Shown here piece by piece: positions 1 through 7,762 of a DNA stretch of 64,000 nucleotides (its first letter is position 1; every line of letters begins with the position of its first letter). The position numbers and the translations under genes were made by a program. The stretch is from Bacteroides timonensis (GTDB lineage: Bacteria > Bacteroidota > Bacteroidia > Bacteroidales > Bacteroidaceae), in assembly GCF_000513195.1 (NCBI RefSeq), contig NZ_CBVI010000033.1, positions 1 to 64,000 on the forward strand, read 5' to 3'. Under the pieces are notes generated by a model that had not been told where the DNA came from, searched no databases, and saw only the letters and a list, made by a program, of their open reading frames with translations.

Positions 1-11
1 GCCTTGCCTGT

Positions 12-121
12 GGAACAGAAGTTTCTCAAGCAAGAAATAAAAGTGTCTTACCTAAGAAACAAATGTTCCACAATAAGGAAACAAATGTTCCTATAAAGTG
101 AAACGGATGCTTTCTCGTAAC
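12..121. repeat. 22-nt tandem array, five units
   Basis: Five consecutive units start at 12, 34, 56, 78 and 100, each exactly 22 nt. Units 3 and 4 share the first 14 bases (GAAACAAATGTTCC); units 2 and 5 start GAAA and are diverged copies. No spacers separate the units. The array may continue off the left edge. It runs directly into the palindrome that begins at 131. Confidence 0.75.
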
Positions 122-130
122 AGGAAAGAA

Positions 131-267
131 ATGAGCTAAATGATAATTTAGCGAAATGAAGAACTAAGAATGAAGAATGAAGAATTACCTTGCGGCATGC
201 TTGCATAGCGCAGCCAAATTCTTCATTCTTCATTCATCATTCTTCATTAAATTATCATTTAGTTCAT
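131..267. repeat. nested inverted repeat (two shells)
   Basis: Outer arms 131-150 and 248-267 are complementary at 19 of 20 positions. Inside them, arms about 155-186 and 216-248 are complementary with one small gap and consist of the word GAATGAA repeated in tandem. The centre (187-215) is GC-richer. The left outer arm is identical to 57752-57771, and the flank TTCATAACCCG after the right arm resembles that at 57999-58009. No coding sequence is convincing between 1 and 454. Confidence 0.85.
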
Positions 268-405
268 AACCCGTGCAGAAAGGAATTATGCCTATATGTT
301 TTGCTACAGGACGATCAATAGAATTGAAACTTTGTAATCTCTGTTTACGTAAAGGTTTACGTACCTTTTTGCTTTCTTTCCTTTTCCTTTTACATGTAAT
401 TCTTC

Positions 406-413
406 TACTTTTG
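406..413 (+). promoter_or_regulatory. -7 box (TACTTTTG) of the propeller protein gene
   Basis: The box matches the Bacteroides -7 consensus TAnnTTTG and lies 41 nt before the ATG at 455. No TTTG lies at the usual distance for a -33 box, so the promoter is supported by one element only. Confidence 0.5.
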
Positions 414-454
414 GCCACGTAAATCTATTTAAAACCGAATTTAATATTATATTT

Positions 455-2116
455 ATGGAAAGAAGCCTCTTTAAATTTGCTCTACTGGGAGTCATGCTCC
501 TGGTCAGTCATTCCTCTTTTTCACAAATAACGGAACGGGAACGTCCTGCGGAATGGAAACAATTAGTGAAAGGCGCCCGCTTCATGGATTGCTTCCTGCC
601 AATGAAGGGAAATGTACTTTCATCCGATACATGGGGCGCTGACTGTGTGCTTCCGCGTTATGTAGATAATGGCATTGAAGACGGTATCTGGTCCTATTGG
701 GGTGGAAACGTCCGAAAAGGCGAAGACGGTAAATATCATCTATTTGTCTGTGGCTGGCTGGAATGTTCACGCAAAGGACACATGGAATGGCCTAACTCAT
801 ACGTATTTCATACCGTAAGCGATGATCAGACAGGGCCTTTCAAGCCTGTTCGTATCATAGGTAAAGGGCATAATCCTGAAATATTCCGTGCTAAAGATGG
901 CCGGTATGTTGTCTATGTAATTGATGGCCGGTATGTATCCGATGATCTGAATGGAAAGTGGGAATATGGAAAGTTTGATTTCAATGCACGCGACCGCCGT
1001 GTTATCGAAGGCCTTTCTAATCTTTCATTTGCCCAGCGTGAAGACAGCTCTTATGTGATGGTCTGTCGCGGTGGTGGTATCTGGGTCAGTCGGGATGGAT
1101 TGGCGGAATACAATCAACTGACCGACAAACGGGTTTATCCGGATGTGGACGGTCGGTTTGAAGATCCCGTAATCTGGCGCGATCATATTCAGTATCATCT
1201 GATTGTTAATGATTGGCTGGGACGTATTGCTTTCTATCTTCGTTCGAAGGATGGAGTGAACTGGGTGGTCGATCCGGGTGAAGCTTATATGCCGGGAGTT
1301 GCCGTACATGCAGACGGACAGGTGGAAGACTGGTTCAAATATGAACGCCTTAAAGTGTATCAAGATAAATACGGACGTGCCATTCAGGCTAATTTCGCGG
1401 TAATCGATACGCTTAAAAATGAAGATAAACCTTTTGACCACCATAGTTCAAAGAATATCAGTATTCCCTTGAATCCGGGATTGTTGCTTACCATACTGGA
1501 CGAGAAACCTATCACCTCGGGCACAAAAACAATTCGTGTGAAGATACAGGCGGAAGAAGGTTTCAATCCCCAGACGGATATAGATGTGAATTCCTTGCGT
1601 TTCGGTGCTTCTGAAGAAGTGAATTATGGCAGAGGCTGTCAGGTATTAACCACAGAAAATGCGGGCAAGGACTTGATTGTAACTTTCAATGGCAAAGGAA
1701 ATGGCATCACTAAAGATGAGTTTGCCCCGAAGTTGATTGGAAAATACAAAGATGGGAGAATGCTTTACGGGTATGCGCGTTTGCCATACGTTGATTATAT
1801 AGAACCGGTCCTTTCAGCTCGTGCTCCGGTCTTTAACAAATCCGGGAAGGGATTGGAATGTACAGTGGAAGTACAGAATTTCGGTCAGGTCGGCTCAAAG
1901 AAAGCATTGGTGGAAGTAGGGTACAAAAGGGAAGGAAAAACAATAAAGGTAGCTTCCGGTATGGTTCCGGCATTGAAGCCTTATGAAAAAACCGATATAT
2001 TGCTTTCTGCTAAAGACAGGTTTGAGGAAGGAAAGGAATATGATCTGATAGTGACACTCTATTCCGGCAAAAAAGTATTGTCAACATTTAATTTGAAAAA
2101 GAAAGTATTGGAGTGA
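455..2116 (+). CDS. secreted glycosidase-like five-bladed propeller protein
   Basis: This 553-aa protein starts with a signal peptide ending near residue 23 (SSFSQ). Residues about 40-340 look like a five-bladed beta-propeller of the GH43/GH32/GH130 type: repeated aromatic-rich blades, an early DTWGAD segment and a central FEDPVIWRD segment where such folds place a catalytic acid. Residues about 450-550 resemble an Ig/CARDB-like domain. The likely role is hydrolysis of a plant or host glycan in the periplasm or outside the cell; substrate and family number cannot be read from the sequence. It is transcribed alone, with a -7 box at 406-413 and a 22-nt array downstream. Family assignment is inference. 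Confidence 0.65.
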   Translation: MERSLFKFALLGVMLLVSHSSFSQITERERPAEWKQLVKGARFMDCFLPMKGNVLSSDTWGADCVLPRYVDNGIEDGIWSYWGGNVRKGEDGKYHLFVCGWLECSRKGHMEWPNSYVFHTVSDDQTGPFKPVRIIGKGHNPEIFRAKDGRYVVYVIDGRYVSDDLNGKWEYGKFDFNARDRRVIEGLSNLSFAQREDSSYVMVCRGGGIWVSRDGLAEYNQLTDKRVYPDVDGRFEDPVIWRDHIQYHLIVNDWLGRIAFYLRSKDGVNWVVDPGEAYMPGVAVHADGQVEDWFKYERLKVYQDKYGRAIQANFAVIDTLKNEDKPFDHHSSKNISIPLNPGLLLTILDEKPITSGTKTIRVKIQAEEGFNPQTDIDVNSLRFGASEEVNYGRGCQVLTTENAGKDLIVTFNGKGNGITKDEFAPKLIGKYKDGRMLYGYARLPYVDYIEPVLSARAPVFNKSGKGLECTVEVQNFGQVGSKKALVEVGYKREGKTIKVASGMVPALKPYEKTDILLSAKDRFEEGKEYDLIVTLYSGKKVLSTFNLKKKVLE

Positions 2117-2158
2117 TATGAGAAAGTTATCGGTTTCGATGATTTGATAAGGGGATAA

Positions 2159-2246
2159 ATATTCCGCTTACAAGGTATTAACTTCCTGTCGACAAGGTCT
2201 CAACTTCTTGTCAACAGGAAGTTAACTTTTTGTATGCAAAGAGTTG
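2159..2246. repeat. 22-nt tandem array, four units
   Basis: Units begin at 2159, 2181, 2203 and 2225, with a weaker fifth from 2247. Units 2 and 3 share ACTTCnTGTC and units 1 and 2 share ACAAGGT. Read from 2186, a unit begins CTGTCG, the core also seen in the arrays at 39166 and 57586. It lies between the propeller gene and the L,D-transpeptidase gene; the rest of 2117-2509 holds the promoter and a minute ORF described below. Confidence 0.7.
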
Positions 2247-2373
2247 GAATCTTGTAATGTATTGATAAATAAAGCCTTCCTATCTTGTCTAATTTTAATA
2301 TAAAAGGTTCTGTTCATAAGCGAATGATTAATATTATACCGTCAATATCTTTCGGAAACTTTCATTAAATTCC

Positions 2374-2381
2374 TATCTTTG
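2374..2381 (+). promoter_or_regulatory. -7 box (TATCTTTG) ahead of the L,D-transpeptidase
   Basis: The sequence matches TAnnTTTG and lies 128 nt before the ATG at 2510, implying a long 5' leader. A TTTC at 2350-2353 is a poor -33 match. Confidence 0.5.
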
Positions 2382-2407
2382 CGGAATTCCGTATTATTTG
2401 AATTAAG

Positions 2408-2440
2408 ATGAAACGATACCTGCTGTTACTTCTTATGTAA
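2408..2440 (+). other. 10-codon leucine-rich ORF in the leader
   Basis: ATG at 2408 and TAA at 2438-2440 enclose the peptide MKRYLLLLLM, between the -7 box at 2374 and the transpeptidase ATG at 2510. It could be a leader peptide, or the first codons of a signal sequence left from a lost gene. Nothing proves translation. Confidence 0.25.
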
Positions 2441-2509
2441 TTGATTTCTATGAAGAGTCAACAATAACAGGCGGGTAGTCGTTATTAGGTTATAGCTAAA
2501 TTTCATTTC

Positions 2510-3538
2510 ATGAAACATTTCGTTCTTTTTGCCTGCGTAGTTGTTGGTTTGATTTTTGCCGGATGTCGTAACCGGCAGGAACCACCTGTGCCGGTAGTTG
2601 TGCAGGGGGCTGAACCCAAGGATACGGCCGTGCTGGAATTTCCTCATCCTAAGGAGAAACAGTTGACCGCTGCCGATATCTCCCTTACCAAAGAATTGCT
2701 TTATGACCAGCATACCCTGGAAGATACCTATCCATATAAGGATACGGTACGCTCTTTCAAATGGGATGTCATCCGGAACTGTCTGGCCTATATTGAGAAT
2801 ATGCAGCGCGATACTACCGTAAGGTGGGTGGTGTTGCAGAATTATAAGAATCTGAATAAAGAAGCTCCCTTGGTACGTAAGTTCGTGCGGAATGTGTACC
2901 GCCGCGTATCTGATACGCTGGGTGTGGAGCGTTATCAATCGGTGCCGTTGTATCTGCCCGCTGATACGCTGGTGCCCGAACGTTATGGCAGAGACGGCAC
3001 TATCGCTTATCTGAAAGGCGAGGAGGGAAGTTTTTACCGGATATTACCCGCCACTTTTGAAGAAGAATGGCTGGCGCCGCGCGGTTATCTGAAGCAATTG
3101 CCGGATAGCACCGTCTTTAACCATGTGATTTTTGTCGACCGCCTGGATCAGAATATTGCTACCTTGGAACATGTCTCGGAAGGTGAGTGGAAGATACGCA
3201 GCATGAACCCGTCCACTACCGGAAGACATGCCCCGCCTTATGCTCAGGAAACCCCATTGGGCATGTTCCTGCTTCAACAGAAGAAAACGCGTATGGTCTT
3301 TCTGAAAGATGGTTCGGCGGAGACGGGAGGCTATGCACCCTATGCCAGCCGCTTTACGAACGGAGCTTATATCCATGGAGTGCCGGTGAATGCGCCGCGT
3401 ACAAGTATGATTGAGTACAGTTGGTCGTTGGGCACGACGCCACGTTCGCACATGTGTGTGCGCAATGCTACTTCGCATGCCAAGTTTGTCTTCGACTGGG
3501 CGCCTGCCGAACGCTCTTTGGTTGTGGTGATTGAATAG
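2510..3538 (+). CDS. L,D-transpeptidase (YkuD) lipoprotein
   Basis: This 342-aa protein has a type II signal with lipobox LIFAGC (Cys18), so it should be anchored in a periplasmic membrane leaflet. The C-terminal part is a YkuD domain: His289 (YIHGVPVN) and Cys316 in SHMCVRN fit the HxnSHxC(V/I)R catalytic motif. YkuD enzymes form 3-3 peptidoglycan cross-links or attach proteins to peptidoglycan, using Cys for acyl transfer. The N-terminal 150 residues are not recognised and may be a family-specific domain. The next gene on the same strand, 87 bp later, encodes a second YkuD-type protein, so the two may act together on the wall. Confidence 0.85.
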   Translation: MKHFVLFACVVVGLIFAGCRNRQEPPVPVVVQGAEPKDTAVLEFPHPKEKQLTAADISLTKELLYDQHTLEDTYPYKDTVRSFKWDVIRNCLAYIENMQRDTTVRWVVLQNYKNLNKEAPLVRKFVRNVYRRVSDTLGVERYQSVPLYLPADTLVPERYGRDGTIAYLKGEEGSFYRILPATFEEEWLAPRGYLKQLPDSTVFNHVIFVDRLDQNIATLEHVSEGEWKIRSMNPSTTGRHAPPYAQETPLGMFLLQQKKTRMVFLKDGSAETGGYAPYASRFTNGAYIHGVPVNAPRTSMIEYSWSLGTTPRSHMCVRNATSHAKFVFDWAPAERSLVVVIE

Positions 3539-3625
3539 TGAATCCTCATTTTTAACTATCTGTGTGATAGGTGTCTGGAGAATAAACTGTAATTTAGCCG
3601 CCGTTATTTCTCTGGCTAAAGTTTT

Positions 3626-4336
3626 ATGTTGCGATTTATTGTATCCGTTTTATTCTTATTTCTTCCTTGTACCTTGTTTCTGGGCGGCAAGTCGTCAGAT
3701 AGCGCTCCTGACTTTGCTGAAAGGGCTGCTTCATCTGATGTTGAGGCTTATGCGAGCTTATACCGTTCCATGCGGTTGGAAGGAGTTGTCAACTGGAAAG
3801 CTTTCCGGCAGGCTGTGGCAGGTTATTATAAAATAGACAATCGCAAACGGGAGGTGTTGACATTGATAGACTTTTCCCGTCCTTCTACCGCAAAACGTCT
3901 TTTTGTATTTGACATGAGGGAGTGTAAAGTACTTTTTTCATCGGTCGTTTCCCACGGAAAGAATAGCGGTGATAATTATGCCACTTCCTTCTCCAACGAA
4001 TATGGTTCCTACAAAAGTTCACTGGGGTTCTATCTTACAGAATCTACTTATCAGGGAAAGAATGGGTATTCGCTTATTTTGAATGGTTTGGAAAAAGGAA
4101 TCAACGACCGGGCCCGTGAGCGTGCCATTGTGATGCATGGGGCGGCTTATGCCGATCCTTCGGTAGTCAGCGGAGGAGGACGTTTGGGAAGAAGCTTTGG
4201 CTGTCCGGCTGTTCCGCAAAAACTTTCCCGTCCTATCATTGATGCCATCAAAGGAGGAAGTGTGATGTATATCTATGCTGAAACTCCCGAGTACCTGGCA
4301 CACAGTTCAGTCTTGAAAGGTGCGGACGGACTGTAG
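3626..4336 (+). CDS. murein L,D-transpeptidase catalytic domain protein (YkuD_2 type)
   Basis: This 236-aa protein begins with a hydrophobic signal (residues 1-19). The conserved core has His171 (MHGAAYADPS) and Cys193 in RSFGCPAVP, the pattern of the YkuD_2 family. Family members are predicted peptidoglycan L,D-transpeptidases or carboxypeptidases in the periplasm. The length is normal for the family. It follows another YkuD protein by 87 bp on the same strand, and no promoter box separates them clearly, so co-transcription is plausible. Which cross-link each enzyme makes cannot be read from sequence. Confidence 0.85.
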   Translation: MLRFIVSVLFLFLPCTLFLGGKSSDSAPDFAERAASSDVEAYASLYRSMRLEGVVNWKAFRQAVAGYYKIDNRKREVLTLIDFSRPSTAKRLFVFDMRECKVLFSSVVSHGKNSGDNYATSFSNEYGSYKSSLGFYLTESTYQGKNGYSLILNGLEKGINDRARERAIVMHGAAYADPSVVSGGGRLGRSFGCPAVPQKLSRPIIDAIKGGSVMYIYAETPEYLAHSSVLKGADGL

Positions 4337-4453
4337 TGTGATTAAATAACTTCGGTGATAGACTTTGCACGTAAAACAGCGTAACTAAGCTATGCCGTTC
4401 CTATGGGTTGGCATTGATGATATGCCGAGCCATATACCGAGGCATGCTCGTTC

Positions 4454-4651
4454 TAATTGTAATCCGGGTTCTTCCCAAGTGTATGATCCGCTCCCGTCAT
4501 ATCCCGTGGGATAGGGAAGATATGTCGTAAGGCTCATCTTGCGTCAGGGTTACTGCACCTTCGGGCTTGTACAGAGGTATTCTGCCCATGTATCTTGCGG
4601 ATAGTTACGTTTACGCGCGGCATTCAGTAGCCGGGCGGCTCCGTCCATGTC
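4454..4651 (-). pseudogene. decayed C-terminus of a SusD-like gene
   Basis: Read on the minus strand, 4651 to 4454 encodes pieces typical of a SusD C-terminus in shifting frames: DGAARLLNAARKRNYP, then LYKPEGAVTLTQDE, then HIFPIPRDMTGADHTLGKNP and DYN before a stop at 4454-4456. At least two frameshifts separate the pieces, and the first ~400 codons are missing. It lies downstream of the intact susCD operon on the same strand, beyond that operon's stem-loop, and differs from the C-terminus of the intact SusD at 6211. It is probably the remnant of a second, lost susCD pair. Confidence 0.75.
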
Positions 4652-4663
4652 AAAATAGTAATA

Positions 4664-4712
4664 ATGGCAAATTCGGGGTAGCTTCTCACGAGGATGCCCT
4701 GAATTTGCCATT
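4664..4712 (-). terminator. stem-loop after the susCD operon
   Basis: Arms 4664-4679 and 4697-4712 pair at 15 of 16 positions around a 17-nt loop. It lies 82 nt past the last stop codon of the operon. A short GA/GT dinucleotide run (4713-4734) sits on its upstream side. The oligo-T tail is weak, so termination is inferred. Confidence 0.5.
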
Positions 4713-4793
4713 AAGAGAGAGAGTGTGTGTGTGTAAAGAACTACTAATGTAAAGTTAAACTATAATCAGGAAGTAGAGAATTCATCAAGGTTA

Positions 4794-5468
4794 TTAATAC
4801 TTGTCTTCCGGGAAGCCGGTATAGGCATACCCGCCGATTATGATAACTTCATCCTTACTGGCATCATGCGTCAGCGATGACAGTTTCCATGAATATTCCG
4901 GTATAGTCGGGTTTTTCCATTCATTTTCCGGCTTAGGCTGGCTTTTGAAGGTGGCGGTGCCGCTATATAGCTTAAGTTTCAGATATAAGCTGTCGGCTAT
5001 GTTCCCTCCTTTGGTGGTGACGGCTTTAGGAATGATTTTCCCGTCCTCAACGAAAGCGCGCAGATAATCACGTTTTTCCTCTATTGTTTGTCCCTCGGCC
5101 GTAGGCTCATTCGCTGGCGCTTCTACAGAAGGAAGATTGTCGGTCAACTTGTCGAACTCCGTATTCGCGGATCTGAAAGATACCGGATTGCCGGTGAAGA
5201 AGAATTTGCTTTTCAGATAAAACATACCCGGTATCGTGTTGTCTATCCACATCTCATTGGGCACGTTGGCGGATGTGTTATAGATGCTCAATTCGGATTT
5301 ATCATAGTCGTGATAAGTCGTCGTCATGCTTTCGTCCATCAATTTGACAACATATCGTCCTGAGTACTCCAGCGTTTCGCTGTCCCATACTTCTACATCT
5401 TCCTGGCACGAGATAAGAAACAATGCAGAAGCGAAAACTAGTCCTATAAGCGCGGTTATTTTTCTCAT
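4794..5468 (-). CDS. SusCD-associated lipoprotein, Lipid_bd (putative hydrolase) family
   Basis: This 224-aa protein has a lipobox (LFLISC, Cys21) and the C-terminal GGYAYTGFPEDKY segment typical of the family named lipid-binding putative hydrolase. It is the last gene of a four-gene minus-strand operon, 21 bp after the DUF5012-type lipoprotein. By analogy with BT2261 of B. thetaiotaomicron, encoded beside BT2262-BT2264, it is likely a surface accessory of the importer. No catalytic residues are evident, so 'hydrolase' is only the family name. The order SusC, SusD, DUF5012, Lipid_bd matches the BT2264-BT2261 order. Confidence 0.8.
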   Translation of the reverse strand: MRKITALIGLVFASALFLISCQEDVEVWDSETLEYSGRYVVKLMDESMTTTYHDYDKSELSIYNTSANVPNEMWIDNTIPGMFYLKSKFFFTGNPVSFRSANTEFDKLTDNLPSVEAPANEPTAEGQTIEEKRDYLRAFVEDGKIIPKAVTTKGGNIADSLYLKLKLYSGTATFKSQPKPENEWKNPTIPEYSWKLSSLTHDASKDEVIIIGGYAYTGFPEDKY

Positions 5469-5489
5469 AATATCTGTTTTTTTTTGAGT

Positions 5490-6179
5490 TTACTTTAATA
5501 CAATGGTAAAGAGCATGCCGGCATATCCGGCTTTCCATGACACTGCGCCGGTTGACGGATCATAGTTGCCCTCTGTCAGAGACGTGAGAGTATCATTCCA
5601 TGGCAATGTGGAGCTTGACAGCAAAGTAATGCTATTGTCATTCTTCACTTGCACATATCCTTTGCAGGCATAGGCGGCACCATACCCTGCCCTTTGTTCG
5701 TAGTAGCCGCCCAGGAAGTCGGATATCTCGAAGAATCCGGGGGCTATCTTGCTGACTCTTACCTTATACCCCGGAAAGTTGGTGACGGTGCTGCCCGACA
5801 AGCGGAATGTTCCGTCGGCTGTGAGGTAGTTTCCGGCAATCTCAACGGTAACGGTCGGGTCGGCAACGATGACCGTGCGCTTCTTGGTTGTTTTTACTCC
5901 ATCTTTATTGGCGAATACGTACTGGACGGAATAAAGCCCGACGGTTTGCGCGTCGACAGTGCCGATTGCTTCCGCGTCCGCCGAAACGTCTTGTCCGCGG
6001 TAGATGACTTTGCAGCCGGGGTCCTGGAAAGAAGTTCCTAATGTGACAAGCATTGTCTCTTCTCCCAATAGTTCGAAGCGCATTGTTCCGGAAATGCCTT
6101 CAGTCTCTTTTTCACATGCCGTGAGGAGGAACACGGCACATAAGAGTATGCTTATATATCTCATGACTTTCATATACAA
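5490..6179 (-). CDS. SusCD-associated lipoprotein, BT_2262/DUF5012-type
   Basis: This 229-aa protein has lipobox FLLTAC (Cys21). Residues about 35-105 form an Ig-like DUF5011 module (TLGTSFQDPGCKV and GLYSVQYVFANKDG), and residues 110-229 form the C-terminal domain found in BT_2262-like lipoproteins, with an aromatic/Gly-rich end. It is the third gene of the susCD operon, 31 bp from susD. In the B. thetaiotaomicron complex the equivalent lipoprotein sits on the cell surface with SusCD. The start at 6179 could instead be the Met at codon 3 or 6; all precede the same signal peptide. Confidence 0.8.
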   Translation of the reverse strand: MYMKVMRYISILLCAVFLLTACEKETEGISGTMRFELLGEETMLVTLGTSFQDPGCKVIYRGQDVSADAEAIGTVDAQTVGLYSVQYVFANKDGVKTTKKRTVIVADPTVTVEIAGNYLTADGTFRLSGSTVTNFPGYKVRVSKIAPGFFEISDFLGGYYEQRAGYGAAYACKGYVQVKNDNSITLLSSSTLPWNDTLTSLTEGNYDPSTGAVSWKAGYAGMLFTIVLK

Positions 6180-6210
6180 AAGGTTTATTTGTTTATTACT
6201 GATTTGCTGT

Positions 6211-7737
6211 CTATTTTATCACAATCTCCGCTTTCTTGTTCCACCATATCTTCTCGCCCAAATTGGCTTTCTGGTCGGGCTTGTTGATATTGCGTCCCAT
6301 CACGGCATCGGGATATAGGGGTGAAGCCGGCAGAGTGTTGTTCAGCTTGTTGCGCCCGTTGACCGCCACGGTCAGGTTCCCTACTATCTTCGGGTCGGAG
6401 TAGGCGGTCGTTCTCTTCAGCTTGATGTCAATGTCGTAGATGGCCGGGTACTTTATGCGGTTACGTTCCAAGAACGACTCGATGTGCTGATAATGGGCAT
6501 TGGCAACCCATTTCTGCATGCCTATCTGCTTGATTTCCTCTTCCGGCGTACCGTCTTTCCATTCGGCATAGCCACCGGCATCAAGAATGGCGCCTGCCAC
6601 CCCGTGCTGTGCCAACGAGGCCTTTACCGCATTCTCATAGCAGCGCCTTGCGTTGTTGTGGTCCGATGCGCGGGCATAAACCTCGGCCATATAGAAATAT
6701 ACTTCCCAGTCGGACATGATCATCAAGTCCATATCGGGCTTGAAAACAATGGTACTGTAAGCCACTTTGTCATCCGTGGTGCTGCCGTCGGATGCTTCTT
6801 TTGAATCAAAATCGCCGAAGAAGGCACCCCTGTGTGCAGTACTGGTCTTGAACAGGTTGTCGATGCGGGGGTCGTTGTTATTTTGCAGGTAGTCGATGAA
6901 GTTCTTGCAGGCGATGACGTTGGTTGATAGATACGATGCCCCTCCTTGCTGGAATTCTCTCATCGGATGGCGTTTGCCTTCTTGCCCGTCGGACCATACT
7001 TTGCCCGAAATCTTGGCGCTTGAGGTGAGAAAGCTATTGGCTTTGACGAAAGCCAATGTCTTGGCATTGTCATAACCGGGAGCTTCGGAAACCCTTAACA
7101 TCAGCTTCAGCTTCAGGGAGTTGGCGAATAGTTTCCATTTGTTCAAATCTCCGGCATAGATAAAGTCATATTCTTCGTCCACCATTGCCCCGGTCAGATC
7201 CACTTTCAGCAGTTCTTCCATCCTGACCGTCAGGTCGGCATATATCTCTTCGCCTGTGTCGAACTTCGGCGAAATAATGCCCTCGGCTCCTTTCAAGGCC
7301 TCCGAATAAGGAATGTTTCCCCATAAGTCGGTTATAATCTGCCATGTGAAGATGGACAGGGCTTCGGCTATAAAATAGTTGCCGTTCTCGTTCGTTTCTT
7401 GAGAAATGGTCTTGATTCTGTCCAAGTCGGCAAGCACACCGGCTGTCAGGCTGCTATAGGCGGTGTTGAAGTCCGTTTCATTATATTCGCACAGGAATTT
7501 GAACTGGGAGGCTGTGTGCTTCTGTGTCCAGTATTCCGACCAGAATCCGCCCGCAAAGCCGAAATCCCATCCCATCAGGTTGTTGCCCAGGGTCACTTCG
7601 GCCGAAGGTAGGATAACTTTCCCGTTCGGAATGTTTTCCAGCACGTTAGGGTCGTGGTTCACGTCCAGCCAGTCTTGGCAACCGGATGCAAAGAATAACA
7701 TAAGAACCGATAATGAGGATATGATAAACTTCTTCAT
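6211..7737 (-). CDS. SusD/RagB-family surface lipoprotein
   Basis: The 508-aa product begins MKKFIISSLS and has lipobox FFASGC followed by QDWLDVNHDPN, the usual SusD N-terminus. The reading frame is open upstream to 7836, but that stretch overlaps susC and has no signal peptide, so the ATG at 7735-7737 is chosen. SusD proteins form the lid over the SusC barrel and bind substrate by TPR-like helices. The fold matches the SusD-like group of BT2263. It is the second gene of the operon, 25 bp after susC. Confidence 0.9.
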   Translation of the reverse strand: MKKFIISSLSVLMLFFASGCQDWLDVNHDPNVLENIPNGKVILPSAEVTLGNNLMGWDFGFAGGFWSEYWTQKHTASQFKFLCEYNETDFNTAYSSLTAGVLADLDRIKTISQETNENGNYFIAEALSIFTWQIITDLWGNIPYSEALKGAEGIISPKFDTGEEIYADLTVRMEELLKVDLTGAMVDEEYDFIYAGDLNKWKLFANSLKLKLMLRVSEAPGYDNAKTLAFVKANSFLTSSAKISGKVWSDGQEGKRHPMREFQQGGASYLSTNVIACKNFIDYLQNNNDPRIDNLFKTSTAHRGAFFGDFDSKEASDGSTTDDKVAYSTIVFKPDMDLMIMSDWEVYFYMAEVYARASDHNNARRCYENAVKASLAQHGVAGAILDAGGYAEWKDGTPEEEIKQIGMQKWVANAHYQHIESFLERNRIKYPAIYDIDIKLKRTTAYSDPKIVGNLTVAVNGRNKLNNTLPASPLYPDAVMGRNINKPDQKANLGEKIWWNKKAEIVIK

Positions 7738-7762
7738 AATATTCTTTTTTTTAGGTGATTGT

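Noticed and set aside
1025..1444. 139-codon antisense frame in the propeller gene
   Set aside because: Shadow frame of a clearly coding plus-strand gene.
4713..4734. GA/GT dinucleotide run as a contingency locus
   Set aside because: It is outside any reading frame and promoter, so a phase switch has no visible target.
4567..4752. 61-codon plus-strand reading frame
   Set aside because: It is antisense to the SusD remnant and a stem-loop; no protein features.
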